Notes under the pieces: model-generated
Database searches by the model: none
What the model was told of the DNA's origin: nothing
What the model saw: only the letters and a program-made list of their open reading frames with translations
Source: Lunularia cruciata
Taxonomy: Eukaryota > Streptophyta > Marchantiopsida > Lunulariales > Lunulariaceae
DNA: 64,000 nt
Direction: 5' to 3'
Assembly (NCBI GenBank): GCA_948567375.1
Contig: CAOYZS010000005.1
Span: 1,054,001-1,118,000 of the forward strand
Translations under genes and position numbers: made by a program
Shown here: in pieces, positions 1 through 11,255 of the stretch
Layout: every line of letters begins with the position of its first letter
Numbering within the stretch: position 1 is the first letter of the stretch

Positions 1-232
1 TTGTTACAGGTTCTTTGGATCAGGTTTCATTACCCAATGCAAAGTCCTTCATCTTTGGCTTCATAAGTTTGTCTATCTGACTTGAGTCCTTCCAACTTTG
101 ACCCAAGGTCAACTTAATGTTTATGCCAAACACACACTTCTTTGTGTCTCTTCCTTATTTAGCCCTCCTTTGGCTTTACCAATGCACTTCTTCTTTAAAA
201 CTTGTAAAAAATTGAAAAATGTGAGTACCATA
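1..232 (-). mobile_element. Fragment of a giant-LTR (GL) Gypsy LTR, 5' end
   Basis: On the minus strand this is the first ~230 bp of a GL LTR. It aligns by eye with the start of LTR A at 12120-12415. The terminal motif, normally a T-rich run following TGTGGTACC, is decayed to TATGGTACT at 224-232. The rest of the LTR lies left of the window, so no target-site duplication can be checked. It abuts plus-strand LTR coding sequence and is most simply a nested insertion in element D. Confidence 0.6.
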
Positions 233-938
233 AGTACCTATCAAAGATCATTTGTCCTTTGTTGGTGCATCTACAATAGAAGAAAGTGGAGCTGAAGAGG
301 AATCATTTGAGACTGAAGGATGAGTTGGAAATAGTAAAGAAATGGAGTGAGGAAACCTTGGAGTTAAGGAGTAGGCTAACTCAAGGAGAGAAGGAAGGAG
401 AAGAACTTTGGGCTAAAGCAATTATTTGGAGGAAAAGCTTTGATACCTTGTAGGAGAACTTTGTAAAGTGCAATGAAGAATTGAAGGAGCAAAAAGCATT
501 GGTCAAGAAGATGAAATGTGAAGTTGCTAATGCTTGGGTAAAGGTCATAATCTTGAAGGCAATTGCGGCAATAATGGAGCAAGAGTTGGAGAGTCTGAAG
601 AAGAGTGTAGCAGAGAAGGATCAAGCCTGGCAACAAGAGTTGACAAAATGTAATTGGGAAAAGGAACAATTGGGAGGCTACTTCAAGGGGTCAAAGATCA
701 ACTAGTCTTGTATGTGCAAGAGAAGGAGGCACTGAAGGCTAAATTAGAGGATGAGTTGAAAATGTACCAAAATGAATTGGAAGTAGAAAGAAGTAAGGAG
801 AAGGTAGTTTTTAGTGTGGAGTTGGATGCAATAGGAACAGTCATGAAGAAGTTGAAAGCAATGCTAAGTATTGAAGCTGAGGTTAAATTAGAAGAAGCAA
901 GGATGCACGAGTTGAAGTTGTTGGTGCAAGAGATAGCA
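233..938 (+). pseudogene. LTR-ORF coiled-coil fragment (element D, 5' side)
   Basis: This is Lys/Glu/Leu-rich coiled-coil coding sequence homologous to the second half of the LTR ORF seen in every GL LTR. Recognisable blocks are LESLKKSVAEKDQAW, KEALKAKLEDELKMYQNELE and EARMHELKLLVQE. Two overlapping reading frames (481-705 and 654-1157) show at least one frameshift, and a stop lies at about 450. It is cut at about 938, where sequence switches to integrase. The role of the protein is unknown. The N-terminal domain and the C-terminal VDIGSD end are both missing here. Confidence 0.7.
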
Positions 939-1717
939 AAGTCCTTGCAGTTGGAAGCATGGTGGGAACACTATGCCCTTAAGAACATAATAAAGACAAT
1001 TCTTGCAATAGGGTACTTGTGGCCTATGATGTATAAGAATACACAAGCCCATATCCAAAGTTGTGATGCCTATCAAAGAGCAAAAACCTTTGGCTACTTC
1101 CCAATGGCCTTTGAGACCAATTTTGCCATTGGCCATATTTTAGAAATGGGGAATTGATTTTATTGATTTTATCGATTCAACTAGTGACCTAATTCACAAG
1201 GAAGAGATACATCTTGATTTGCACTGATTATGCAACTAAGATGGTTGAAGCTAAAGCAACTTGGTGAGATGATGCAAAAATTGTTGCCAAAATTTTTCTT
1301 TTGAAACATCATTTCCCAATAAAAATGTCCTCTAGAATTGGTTAGTGACCAAAGGTCTCACTTTGTGAACTTAATGTGGAGGCATTACCCAAGTACTTCC
1401 AAATCAAACATCAGAAGATGACTCCTTATAACCCAAAACCAAATGGACCAACAGAGAAGGAAAATGGGTTATTGTGTACAATTTTGAACAAAGTGGCTAT
1501 CAACTATGCCTACGATTGGGATACAAAGCTCCTTGCAGCTTTGTACGTATATATATCCACCAAAAAGATTACAACCAAGCAAAATCTATATTTCTTAACA
1601 TATGGATTGTATCCTATACTACCAATTGAATTTCAAGTACGGTCATATCATATCCTTTGCAAGGAATGATTGTCAAAGAAAGAAAGTTAGGATCTTTGGA
1701 TCCATCAATTAATGTGG
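939..1717 (+). pseudogene. Gypsy integrase fragment (element D)
   Basis: The translation matches the integrases of M and U in this window. It has a zinc-finger-like region (HYALKN, then WPMMYKN, then SCDAYQRAK), the core block LVSDQRSHF with the second catalytic Asp, and NPKPNGPTEKENG with the catalytic Glu. The frame is broken by many stops and shifts. The first two thirds of the finger are in one open frame with the preceding coiled coil (654-1157). The gene continues after solo LTR A: the codons for HQLMW before 1717 resume as WLEEKRDDAMQ after the duplicated TGTGG at 12416-12420. Confidence 0.85.
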
Positions 1718-2559
1718 TGTGACAACCCGGCAAATATCACTTTTGTGATAATCAGGTAATTAAAGTTTGTTCCCATAGAGATACGAGTCAGAAATGTCCA
1801 AATACAAAGCAAAGTAACAATTTAGTTCTTCTTGGTTGCATCTTTAATCTCTTAGGTAGAAACCACACCTAGAAGAGAGTAACAAGCACTGATTTGCAGT
1901 CTTGTCACAAATTAACACTTCTTAATTACAACACCTTCAATTTTTTCCAAATAATCTTGATCGTGATGATTCAAGCTCTCCCAAAAATGCCACTTCACTG
2001 CAAAACGACTTTGCCTTAGAATTGTGTTCTGCCCCTCCGCTGAAGGCACAACTTCCTCAATTGAAATTGCTTCACATCAACACTATGCTGCACTCACAAA
2101 TGCAGAATACTACCAACACTACAATTCCTCTTAGATCTGTCAAGGCGTTGCTTTGATTGCACTTCACTCAGGATCCAACACACTATGGTACCCACATTTT
2201 TTTTTGTTTTTCTATGTTTAGTCATGTTTAAGAGAAGAAGTAAGCATTGAAAGTCGAATTGCGGATGAAGAATGGACGAAACTAACTTCAGAGGACATCT
2301 GAAGAAGATGACATCGGATTTGATGATGGAGGTACTCGGAAGAGGAGTATGACAAAAAAAGTCCAAAGATCACCGTCTTTGGGTTGGAGGGTGCAGGAGA
2401 GACAAAGACCGTTTAACAACCTTGGTACGTGGCAAGAAAGTACATTTCAAGAAACAGCGAGGGTAGAAGAAGCATGTCTTGATAGTGACCGGGATTTGCA
2501 TGCAGAAGAGAGAAATTCGAAGCTGAAATTGACTAAAGAATGACTGTAATTCGGGGTAA

Positions 2560-2566
2560 TATAAAA
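2560..2566 (+). promoter_or_regulatory. TATA box upstream of the LTR-ORF (LTR B)
   Basis: TATAAAA lies 28 bp before the position of the ORF start codon. The same arrangement occurs in the other LTR copies (14225 in E, 41062 in N, minus-strand equivalents in A, C, F, K, Q and R). Confidence 0.55.
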
Positions 2567-2593
2567 TTGTGACTACGCAGGGAAAAATTGAAT

Positions 2594-5088
2594 GTTCCGA
2601 GTAAATTTCCAATCCCTTTGAGTAGTCGTCCTGCAGTAATGCGTGTCCAAAAGCCCATCGAGAGTGAGATTTTCCGAAACCCCAAGGGAGTTAGAGTGTC
2701 TCGTCCAGGAGAGGGTCTCATCTTCCAGCATCGTAGAACGAGAGAACAGATCATGGCAAAGAAGGTGGCCAATTCGTTGGCGGTGCGAGGTTTCACAATC
2801 CGAAGAGTAGATGTAGTAGCTAGAATCGAAGTCTTGACTAGACTTTGTATTACATTTTTAGCAGGGAATTGGAATTTCAGTTTCTCGGGAGTGATGGCAG
2901 AGATCGCTGCTAGTAATTGTGAGGAGGGTCCCGAGGTGGAAGGGAAGAGAGGCAATCCGGCTTGATAGACTGAGTCTGAATGGAGGTTAGTCTTGGGGAC
3001 AGAAGCAGGAGAGCCGATGGGGATCACCTCTTATCGGAAGTGTGATGCTGCAGAGGAGACGGCGGAGATCTGCAACTCGTTTTTTGCTCCAAGAACGACG
3101 AATGGATACAAGGTGGAGTCCTATCGGGATCTGATCCAAAGAAGCATTGTGGGGGTGATGATGGCCATGTTCAAGCCAGAATGAACTACCTACGTGAACA
3201 TGCAGCAAGCCGTATTCTTCCATCAAATGTTTGTAGGAGCTCCAGTGAAATGGGCAAAGTGCTTTCACCACCGAACGAGGCAGATGGTGGTTAATTGGCA
3301 AACGGGCTTGCCACCACATTACTTTGCACCGTTCATAGCACATTTCTACTTCAGACTAAACCTGCTGACCGAAGAGGAGCGTCATCGTATGGGGTCTCAC
3401 ATGCATCCAGATTTACAACGAGAAGCAGATGAGGATGAGTGCCAGTATATGCTGCATCTTCGAGCAAACAATGAATACTTCACATAGACCAGATAGTGGA
3501 AGGTCAAAGAAATTACCAGTCCAAAGACAAAGAAACATGGCAAACCCAAAGAAGCGAGGTCACCTCCCATGCAAAGAAAGACTAAGCGGCTGATTTTAAA
3601 GACTACAAAGATCGTAAAAGATGCATCATCGAGATCGGAGTCTGGGGAAGAAACTGAGTCGCAAGAGGAGGAATGTGAAGAAGAGGAGCTCACCTTAAAA
3701 AGTAGGGAGTCCGGGAGCAATAGTGATGGGGAGCCAAAAGTTTAGCAATCGGTGGTGGTCAGTGAGGCTTGTCAGGCAATGGTGGTGAACAAGTCAAGAC
3801 CAGAAGAGAAAGAGGAGAATCCCGCGAGGCCGAGTTCAAGAGGCCCAGACGAAGAAAGTACCAAAATGATGAAGATATGAAGATCGTGACTTTGGATGAA
3901 GGAGCTGATGATGGAGGAGAAGTCTCCAGACAAAGATGGCGATGAAGAGGAAGAGAACTTTGGCGGGATATCGTATTTGACAAAGGTGGTCACACCCTTG
4001 CTGGAGATACGGAAGGATCATTGGAAGGTAATGCCCCAAGATCGCAGGAAGGGGATGAACGAGTTGCAGGTAGTGATGTATTTGATGAGTGAAGTGAAGG
4101 AGTTGCAGGAGCAACAAGTCCAAAGAAGTGAGGAAGTGGAAGAAATTTGGAGAGAGGAAGGCTTGACAAAGAAGACTCTTACTATGTTACAAGAAAGCTG
4201 CGAAGTAAAAGAAAAAGAACTGAAGAGGCGAGCCAGAGAATTAACGGAACAGGCAATGTGGCTCAGCAAGATGAAGGAGGAAGTGAGTGATGTGTGCATC
4301 GAGAATGTTCATTTGAAGGCGATGACCATCGTAATGGAGCAGGAGTTGGATAGTTTGAAGAAGAGTGCAGCGGCAAAAGATCAAGCATGGCAGAGAGAGT
4401 TGGCAGCCAGGCAAGGAGAAGAGGAACGATTACGAGAACTTGTGAGGAGCGCAGAAGGGCAGAGCATGCAGTATGCAAAGGAGAAGAAGATGCTCATTGC
4501 GGAGTACAAAGACAAGTTGAAGATGTATCGTGAGGAGTTGAAGGTAGAGTGCTCTTGAGGATATGCATCAGAATCTGTGGGAGAAGTTGCGGGGAAGTTG
4601 AGAGCAATCTTAAGCACAGAGGCTGAAGGGAGATTGGAAGAAGCCTGCCTACATGAGTTGAAGTTACTTGTGCAGGAAACTCGAAAGAGAAAAGCCAAGG
4701 ATGTGGACATGAACACCTTGTTGATCCAATTGAGAGAGCGCGTAGATAGGAAAATGTTAGACGTAGAGAACAATGTTAGTCTTAGATTAGATTTAGTCAA
4801 TTCGGAGTTAGAGAAGATCCGGAATAGTGTGATAGAGGAGAAGAAACCCGATGTTGCAAGAATAGGAATTCAAGTGTCATCGGACTTGATAATTGACACA
4901 GAGGAGAAGAGTGGGTCAGGAGATAGAGAGTTAGATAAGTCACTCCTAAGTTCAATTGTAGTTCCTAGCATAGAAGTCGTAGAATTATGAAGGAATTGGT
5001 AGAATTAGCTATACCCAAAGAAGGAGAAGTAGTAGGAAGATCATCGGGTTTGGAAGCCGATAATGAGGTAGACATCGGATTGGGCTAA
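2594..5088 (+). pseudogene. LTR-ORF of solo LTR B, nearly one frame
   Basis: This is among the clearest copies of the LTR gene: about 830 codons, mostly in one frame (2588-4990), broken by in-frame stops and by a frameshift near 4987. Order: N-terminal region PLSSRPAVMRVQKPIESEIF; a conserved block with SEWRLVLGTEAGEP, NGYKVESYRDLIQRS, VFFHQMFVGAPVKWAKCF and PPHYFAPFIAHFYFRLNLL; an acidic/Ser-rich linker at about 3640-3900; a coiled coil (3900-4750); then the end EVDIGLG followed by TAA (5086-5088). The initiator ATG used by other copies is GTT at 2594. Stops at 2963-2968 and 3182 match CGA-to-TGA and TGG-to-TAG changes. No known domain was recognised. Confidence 0.8.
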
Positions 5089-5209
5089 GTATTGATTTTG
5101 AGATAGGAAGGGGCAAAATATGAAGAGATAGATTGTCAATTGGGATCTGTAGGTAGGAAAATATGTTAGGAAGCGGTGCCTAGGTAGGCAGGTCCGCCGT
5201 TTGCTTCAG

Positions 5210-5217
5210 TATTTAAG
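5210..5217 (+). promoter_or_regulatory. Second TATA-like box TATTTAAG, downstream of the LTR-ORF (LTR B)
   Basis: TATTTAAG sits about 120 bp after the ORF stop and about 660 bp before the LTR end. The motif or a one-base variant is found at the same place in nearly every GL LTR (15298 in E, 43764 in N, about 18155 in D, about 22450 in G, about 24543 in H). It is a candidate promoter for the genomic transcript. Confidence 0.45.
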
Positions 5218-7493
5218 TGGAGCATTCGCAGTCCTATGTTATTCAGTATTCATATTTCTAAAGATAGATAAAGCAAAGTGTTGTTCTCAGTGCTCGTCGC
5301 TTAAGCTTAATTTCGATTGTCAATTTCGTGTTTGTAGTTGTGAGTGTGTGGAAAATTCCAAAGAGCAGTGTGTTTGTGGATGTTGGAATCTGTAGCCTTA
5401 ATCTTCATTCTGTGTGTTTGATCCTGAGTGAAGTGCATCGGAGCAATGCCTTGACAGATCTAAGAGGAATTGTAGTGTTGGTAGTATTCTTCATTTGTGA
5501 GTGCAGCACAAAGTTGATGTGAAGCAATTTTGATCGAGGAAGTTGTGCCTTCAGTGGAGGGGTGGAACACAATTTTAAGGCAAAATTGTTCTCCGTAGTG
5601 AAGTGCCGTCTTCGGGAGAATCTGAATCATCACAATCAAGAGTTGTTTGGACAGAATTTGCTATGATGTGATTATGTGTGTGTATTCGTGACAAGTTGTC
5701 AAGATTGTGAGCTTGTTACTCTCTTCTGGGTGTGGTTTCTACCTGAGAGATTAAAGACACAACCAAGAAGAACTAAAGTGTTACCGTTTGACTTTGTATT
5801 TAGACATTTCTGACTCGTATCTCTATGGGAGCAAACTTTACTTACCCAAAAGTGATATTTGCTGGGTTTTCACACACACAGAATGAAGATCAAGGCTGCG
5901 GAATCCAACATCCAACAAGCACATTGACTTTCACTTTGAATTTCTCTCAACACTCACAAACACAAACACAAAGCTGATACTCGGAATCAAGCTCAAGCGA
6001 CAAGCACTGCTTCACAACACTTTGCTTTATCTATTCTCAGAAATAATGAACAACAATTTCTTGCAAATGCCACTCTTAAATAGTGAAGCAAATGACAGTT
6101 CTAACAAAAATACCATTCTACAACAACTCTATGAACATGCAGATTTGAAATGACAATGCACTCTTCATATCTGCCTCTTCAAATATCAAAATTGTTGCTA
6201 ATCCGATCCGATGTCTACTTCTTCTTCGGCTTTCAAACCCGAACCCGAAGTAACCTCTCTTACCACTACTCTATCCTTGGGTTTCATAACTCCTAAATCT
6301 TCTATCAGTTCTAGTACTTCTTCACTCTGATCTACAATGAAGGTCTTGGGTGACCTTTCTACTACTTTATCTTCTGACCCACTCTTCTCTAAAGTGTCAA
6401 ATGTCAAATCCGAAGACACCTGCACTCCTACTTCTCTTATTTTGAGTCTTCCTATTGCTTCTACCTCACTATGAAGTTTAGCTAACTCCATCCTAATAAG
6501 GTCTAGTCTGAGACACACATTGTCCCCCACCTCTAACATCTTCCTATCTACACAATCTCATAGCCAGATTAAGAGATTATTTAACTTGGTGTCCTTCACC
6601 TTCCTCTTGCACGTTTCCTGCACTAACAACTTTAGCTCATGCAACCTCGCTTCTTTGAGTTTACATTCCACTTCTGTACTCAGCATGGCCTTAATTTCAT
6701 TGATGACACCTTTTACTTCACTAGTTTCTTCCATCACCGTAAACTTCTCCTTCTTCCTCCTTTGCACCTTGCATCCTCAGCTCAGACTTTGGGTTCCGAC
6801 TCTTCTATATTTGGTACCTTGCTCCAAAGTCAAGATATTTGCACCTTCAAAGTTTCCTCCTCAAAAATTTCTCCCTCTTTTTGAGTAAGGTTACTGGGCC
6901 CCACTGCCGATACACTCAGGGTATTGTCACGCTTGGCAGCTTGAGGTTGTGCTCGACTTCTTCTCCTCTCTTCTTACTGCACCGTTCCATCATGGAAACT
7001 TTGGGACTCGGCTTTCTGACCTCTTTCATCGGCTATATCACTTGCTGAACCTCCACCTTGCCTTTGCTGCCGCTACTTGATTCTTTTCTTTGTAGCGTAA
7101 ACTCCTCTTCTTTGCCTGACACTCCTCCCTTTGATCCGGTTTCTCCTTCTGATTCTTCTTCTTCCTCCTGCATGACTTCCTTCGACTGCACTATCACCGC
7201 CATCAGGTTAAGCCCTGGAACTTTCTGGGGTTGTATTGTCGCAACACGACTCTCAGGCTTGGTCCTCTTTCATGCTCTTGGAAGGTCAATTGCTATGATC
7301 TTTTCTCTCCCACTCTCTTTATAGTACCTATCCTCCTCTTGCACTCTCTCCATATAGTATCGCTCATCTGCATTGGCTTCCTTGCGCAAATCTAGATGAA
7401 AGTGCAACCGCATTCGACTTCGCTCTTCCAAAGTCAGTAAGTTCAACCCAAAATAAAAGTGTGCTACAAATGGCACAAAATAGTGTGGTAGCA

Positions 7494-10400
7494 TGTGACA
7501 ACCCGGCAAATATCACTTTTGCGGTAATCAGGTAAGTAAAGTTTGTTCCCGTAGAGATACGAGTCAGAATTGGTCAAACACAAAGCAAAGTAACAATGTA
7601 GTTCTTCTTGAGTTCTTCTTTAGTCTCTCAGGTAGAAACCACACCCAGAAGAGAGTAACAAGCACTGACTTGCAGTCTTGTCACGAATTAACACTCCTTA
7701 ATCACAACTCCTTCAAATCTTTCCAAACAATCTTGATTTGTGATGATTCAGGCTCTTCCAAAAATGGCACTTCACTGCACAACGACTTTGCCTCAGAATT
7801 GTGTTCCACCCCTCCACTGAAGGCACAACTTCCTCGATCGAAATTGCTTCACATCAACCTTGCACTACACTCCCAAATGCAGAATACTACCAACACTACA
7901 ATTCTTCTCAAATCTGTCAAGGCATTGCTTTGATTGCCCTTCACTCAGGATCAAACACACAGAATGAAGATCAAGGTTGTGGAATCCAACATCCAACAAG
8001 CACTCTAACTTGCACTTCGAATTTCTCCAAACACTCACAAACACAATTGCGAAATTGATACTCAGAATCAAGCTCAAGCGACGAGCACTGCTTCACAGCA
8101 CTTCACTTTACCTATTCTCAGAAATAATGAGCACTGAACAACAATTTCCTGCGAATGCCACTCTTAAATAGTGAGCAATCGATAGTTCTAACAACTATAC
8201 CGTTCTACCACAACTGTTCTAACCTGCAGATCCGAAATGACAATGCACCTCTTTATATCTGCCCCTTCAAATCTCAAATCGGTTACTAATCCGATCCGAT
8301 GTCTACTTCTTCCTCGGCTTTCAAACCCAAACCTGCAGTAATCTTACTTCCTACTACTCTATCCTCGGGTTTCACATCTCCTATTTCTTCGACCAGATCC
8401 AGCAATTCTCTTTCCTGCTCTGAAATTGCACTAATGGGTAACCTATCTAACTCTTCATCCTTCAACCCACTCTTCTCTAATGTCTCTGAGGGCAACTCCG
8501 AAGACATTTGGATTCCTATGTTATCTACTTCGGGTTTTGCCTTAACATCTTGCCGAAGCTTTTCTAACTCCATTCTCACTAAGTCTAATCTAATCGCAAT
8601 ATTGTCTTCTACTTCTAAGATCTTCTTGTCTACACGAGTTCAGAGACTAATCAACAAGGCATTCAAATCTGTATCTTTCACTTGTCTTCGCCTTGTCTCC
8701 TACACCAACAACTTCAACTTGTGCAACCTTGTTTCTTCAATCCAAACGCTGGCTTCTACACTTAACATTGCGTTCACTTTGAGGACTATCTCCTTCAATG
8801 GCTCCAATCTTGTCTTTTGTTCTCGTTCCCGATCTGCAAGCCATTCCTCTCTGTACATCACCAACTCTTCTGCAAACTCGGCCTTCACCGCTTCCTTCTC
8901 TTTCTCCTTCTGTACGATTTTCTCTTCCTGATTACGAAGTAACTCTTGTAATCTCTCTTCTTCTCTATACCGCACAGACAACTCTCTTTGCCAGAGTTGC
9001 TTCTTCTCCTCCATACTCTCCATCACTCTATCGAGCTCTTGTTCTTTCTCTGCTACCCTTGCCATAACATGGATAAGCTCTACTCTTGAATCAGCAAACT
9101 GTTGCTTCAAGATTTCAAATTCAGCTACATGTCTCTCCCTTGCAACGTCACTCTTCCTTGCAAGATCCTCTCTTCAGGTCTTTGATTACCTGACTTCTCT
9201 TTACTGCTTCTGCTTGCAGTACTTCTCTCTCCTTCTCACCTCGGGTTATACTCTTCTTCAACTCCGAGTTTTCTTCTTCTAATCTCGCTACCACCTGCAA
9301 TACAGTCTTTACCTCTGGACAAGTCGACTGCATCTCCTTCTTCTTCTTCTCCAACTTCACTAACAGCGGGCATACTACCTCTCGCAGGTACTCTACTCCT
9401 TCACAGGCAACTTCTTCCTCCCACAGAGTAATTTCTTGTTTCTCCTCATGTTCTCCTGATACACGCCGTCTTCTCTGAAGTCTTCATATCGGGATTGATG
9501 CCTCACTACTTGTGCTATCTTCTGCATCTGCCTTCACCTTACTTGGCCCCGCCTCACACTTCGCCTTATGTCTTGAGTGAACTCCTCGCTGTACTGCGAT
9601 CTTCTTCTCCTCAAGCACCGGTACTTCATCTTCCAGCACCGCATTGTCTTCGGCTTTTACTTTGGCTTGTACTTCTTCTTTGTATTCTTCAGCCGCTGGT
9701 GCCGAGGTCATTTCTCCACCATCTTCACTGTCAGTGCTAGTATCTCCGCTCTGCAGTGTCAGCTTAGGTTCCTCCTCACGTTCCGAGTCCTCCGTCTTGA
9801 GCTCGGCTTCGCATTCTGAGTCTTCATCTTCCGACTCAATCACCACCATCCCCCGCCTTGGGTTATGTTTTTGCATCTTCCGAGGTTTCTTGTTTTCTTC
9901 GGCTTTTGCGTGCCGAGTTCTCTTCTTCATCGGGGTACTTACCACGACCTCCACGTTTTTCCATGTCTTTGCATAGTAGTCGTCTGTGCTCCGGATTTGA
10001 AGAATGTATTGTTGCTCCTCCGCGTCGACTTCTCTTCTCAAGTCAGGATGGAAATGAGACACCATTCTATTGCGCTCCGCTAAATTGAGCAAATTCAACC
10101 CGAGGTAGAAATGTGCTGCAAATGGTATGATGTAGTGTGGAGGCGACTTATCCCGCAGATTCCACACCATCTGCCTTGTTCTCCCATGAAAACACCATGC
10201 CCAATTGATTGGTTCTCTTGCAAATAGCTTGTGAAAGAACACCGCTTGGTGTTTCATCACATAAGTGGTTCTCTCCGGCTTTAGGATGGCCATTAGTGCA
10301 CTCACAATTCCTCTCCTCACAGGGTCTTTGTAGCTCTCAACTTTGTACCCATTCTTTGTTCTCTTCGACGAGAAGGCATCTCTCACCTCCTGCGTTTCTT

Positions 10401-11255
10401 GGGCTATCTCTCCTTTCCCCAAGAACGTGGCTCCCTGCTTCGAACCCGCCTCCTCCCCGAGTACGAGTCTCCAATCCAACTCTATCTAGCGAGCCGGATT
10501 TCCTCTCTTTCCTTCTTCCTCGGGACCATCGAGACACTTACTCTTGATGATTTCTGTCATGAATCCTGGAAAACTTACGTTCCAGTTCCATGCTAGAAAG
10601 GTGATCCAAAGTCGGCTCAAGACTTCGATCCCTGTTACTACATCTAATCTCCAAATCGCATGATTTCTCACTGCAAATTCAGAGTTTTTCTTCCCTCCTC
10701 CCATCTCTTCTACTTTCTTATTGTCTCTTGATTTCTCTCTCATGACTTCTCCCTTGCGCACTAACCCGAGTACAACTTTATTTCCCTTTCCTGCTCACCT
10801 GCAAGATGACTTCTCAACGGCAAAGGAAAATTGCTCGACATTTCGTCATTGCAGTTTTGATTTTTATAGAGTTGCACTTCTTCGTCTTCCGTCAGTTTGA
10901 GTTTCTACCGAGAAATCACACCTCCTGCATGCACCTGTCACTGTCAATCAACCTTTGCGCGTATGAGCCGCCAGTTTTGAAACGGCCCCTTCTTGAATTT
11001 CTTGCCCCGACAAAAGGTTGTTAGACTGTCTTTGCCTCGGGTTGAGCTCCCCCCAATTCAAAGACAATTTACTTCGTATGGTATGCTGACAGGGCATTTC
11101 TGAGGACTTCGCCTTATGACCCAAAGTCACTTTACTTCGGGTTTCATCCCAAAGATAATTTTCTTTGCCTTCTTCGGCCATACAGGTGCAATCTGACCTC
11201 TCTATACACTTCTTCTCCTTTATTTTGAAAAAAAACAAAAAATGTGGGCACCACA
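7494..11255 (-). mobile_element. Solo GL LTR C (minus), nested in A
   Basis: Begins TGTGACAACCCGGCAAATATC at 7494 and ends ATGTGGGCACCACA at 11255, 3762 bp. The flanks TAGCA (7489-7493) and TTGCA (11256-11260) are a target-site duplication with one mismatch. Excision restores the coding sequence of LTR A. No pol is present, so it is a solo LTR. Confidence 0.92.
8286..10841 (-). pseudogene. LTR-ORF of solo LTR C (long, well preserved)
   Basis: About 850 codons. It starts at ATG 10841 (MSSNFPLPLRSH), 20-30 bp after a minus-strand TATAAAAA box, and ends at TAG 8286 after EEEVDIGSD. Its largest open stretch is 331 aa (9484-10479). That stretch contains DWRLVLGEEAGSKQGATFLG, NGYKVESYKDPVRRGIVSALM, LKPERTTYVMKHQAVFFHKLF and PPHYIIPFAAHFYLGLNLL, followed by an acidic linker with repeated ESEDEDSE and EEEPKLTLQSGD. 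A coiled coil follows (8700-9470), then a C-terminal tail (8286-8579). Frameshifts lie near 10770 and between 9110 and 9150. The protein looks soluble: no signal peptide or membrane segment is seen. Family unknown. Confidence 0.8.

Larger units (their letters stand above)
2184..5874 (+). mobile_element. Solo GL LTR B (plus), nested in A
   Basis: It starts TATGGTACCCACA (TGTGG with one G-to-A change) and ends GGGTTTTCACA. It is flanked by 5-bp duplications CACAC at 2179-2183 and 5875-5879. Excising it rejoins LTR A as AACACACAGAATG, exactly as in uninterrupted copies (e.g. 7950-7965). Length 3691 bp. It belongs to the subfamily whose ORF N-terminus resembles those of the M LTRs. Confidence 0.93.

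Noticed and set aside
2987-3343. Antisense reading frames over LTR and pol genes (e.g. 2987-3343, 20649-21191, 46203-46496)
   Set aside because: Shadows of the real frames: low-complexity Ser/Leu-rich translations with no conservation between copies.
2184-5874. The TGTG...CACA units as DNA transposons with short terminal inverted repeats and a transposase-like gene
   Set aside because: In M, D and S the same unit directly follows a polypurine tract and pol, and in M two copies flank gag-pol. They are LTRs.
9484-10479. The long coiled-coil/acidic frames (also 38648-39604, 29736-30491) as host structural genes such as kinesin- or myosin-like proteins
   Set aside because: The same sequence recurs in every LTR copy between fixed termini and target duplications, so it belongs to the transposon.
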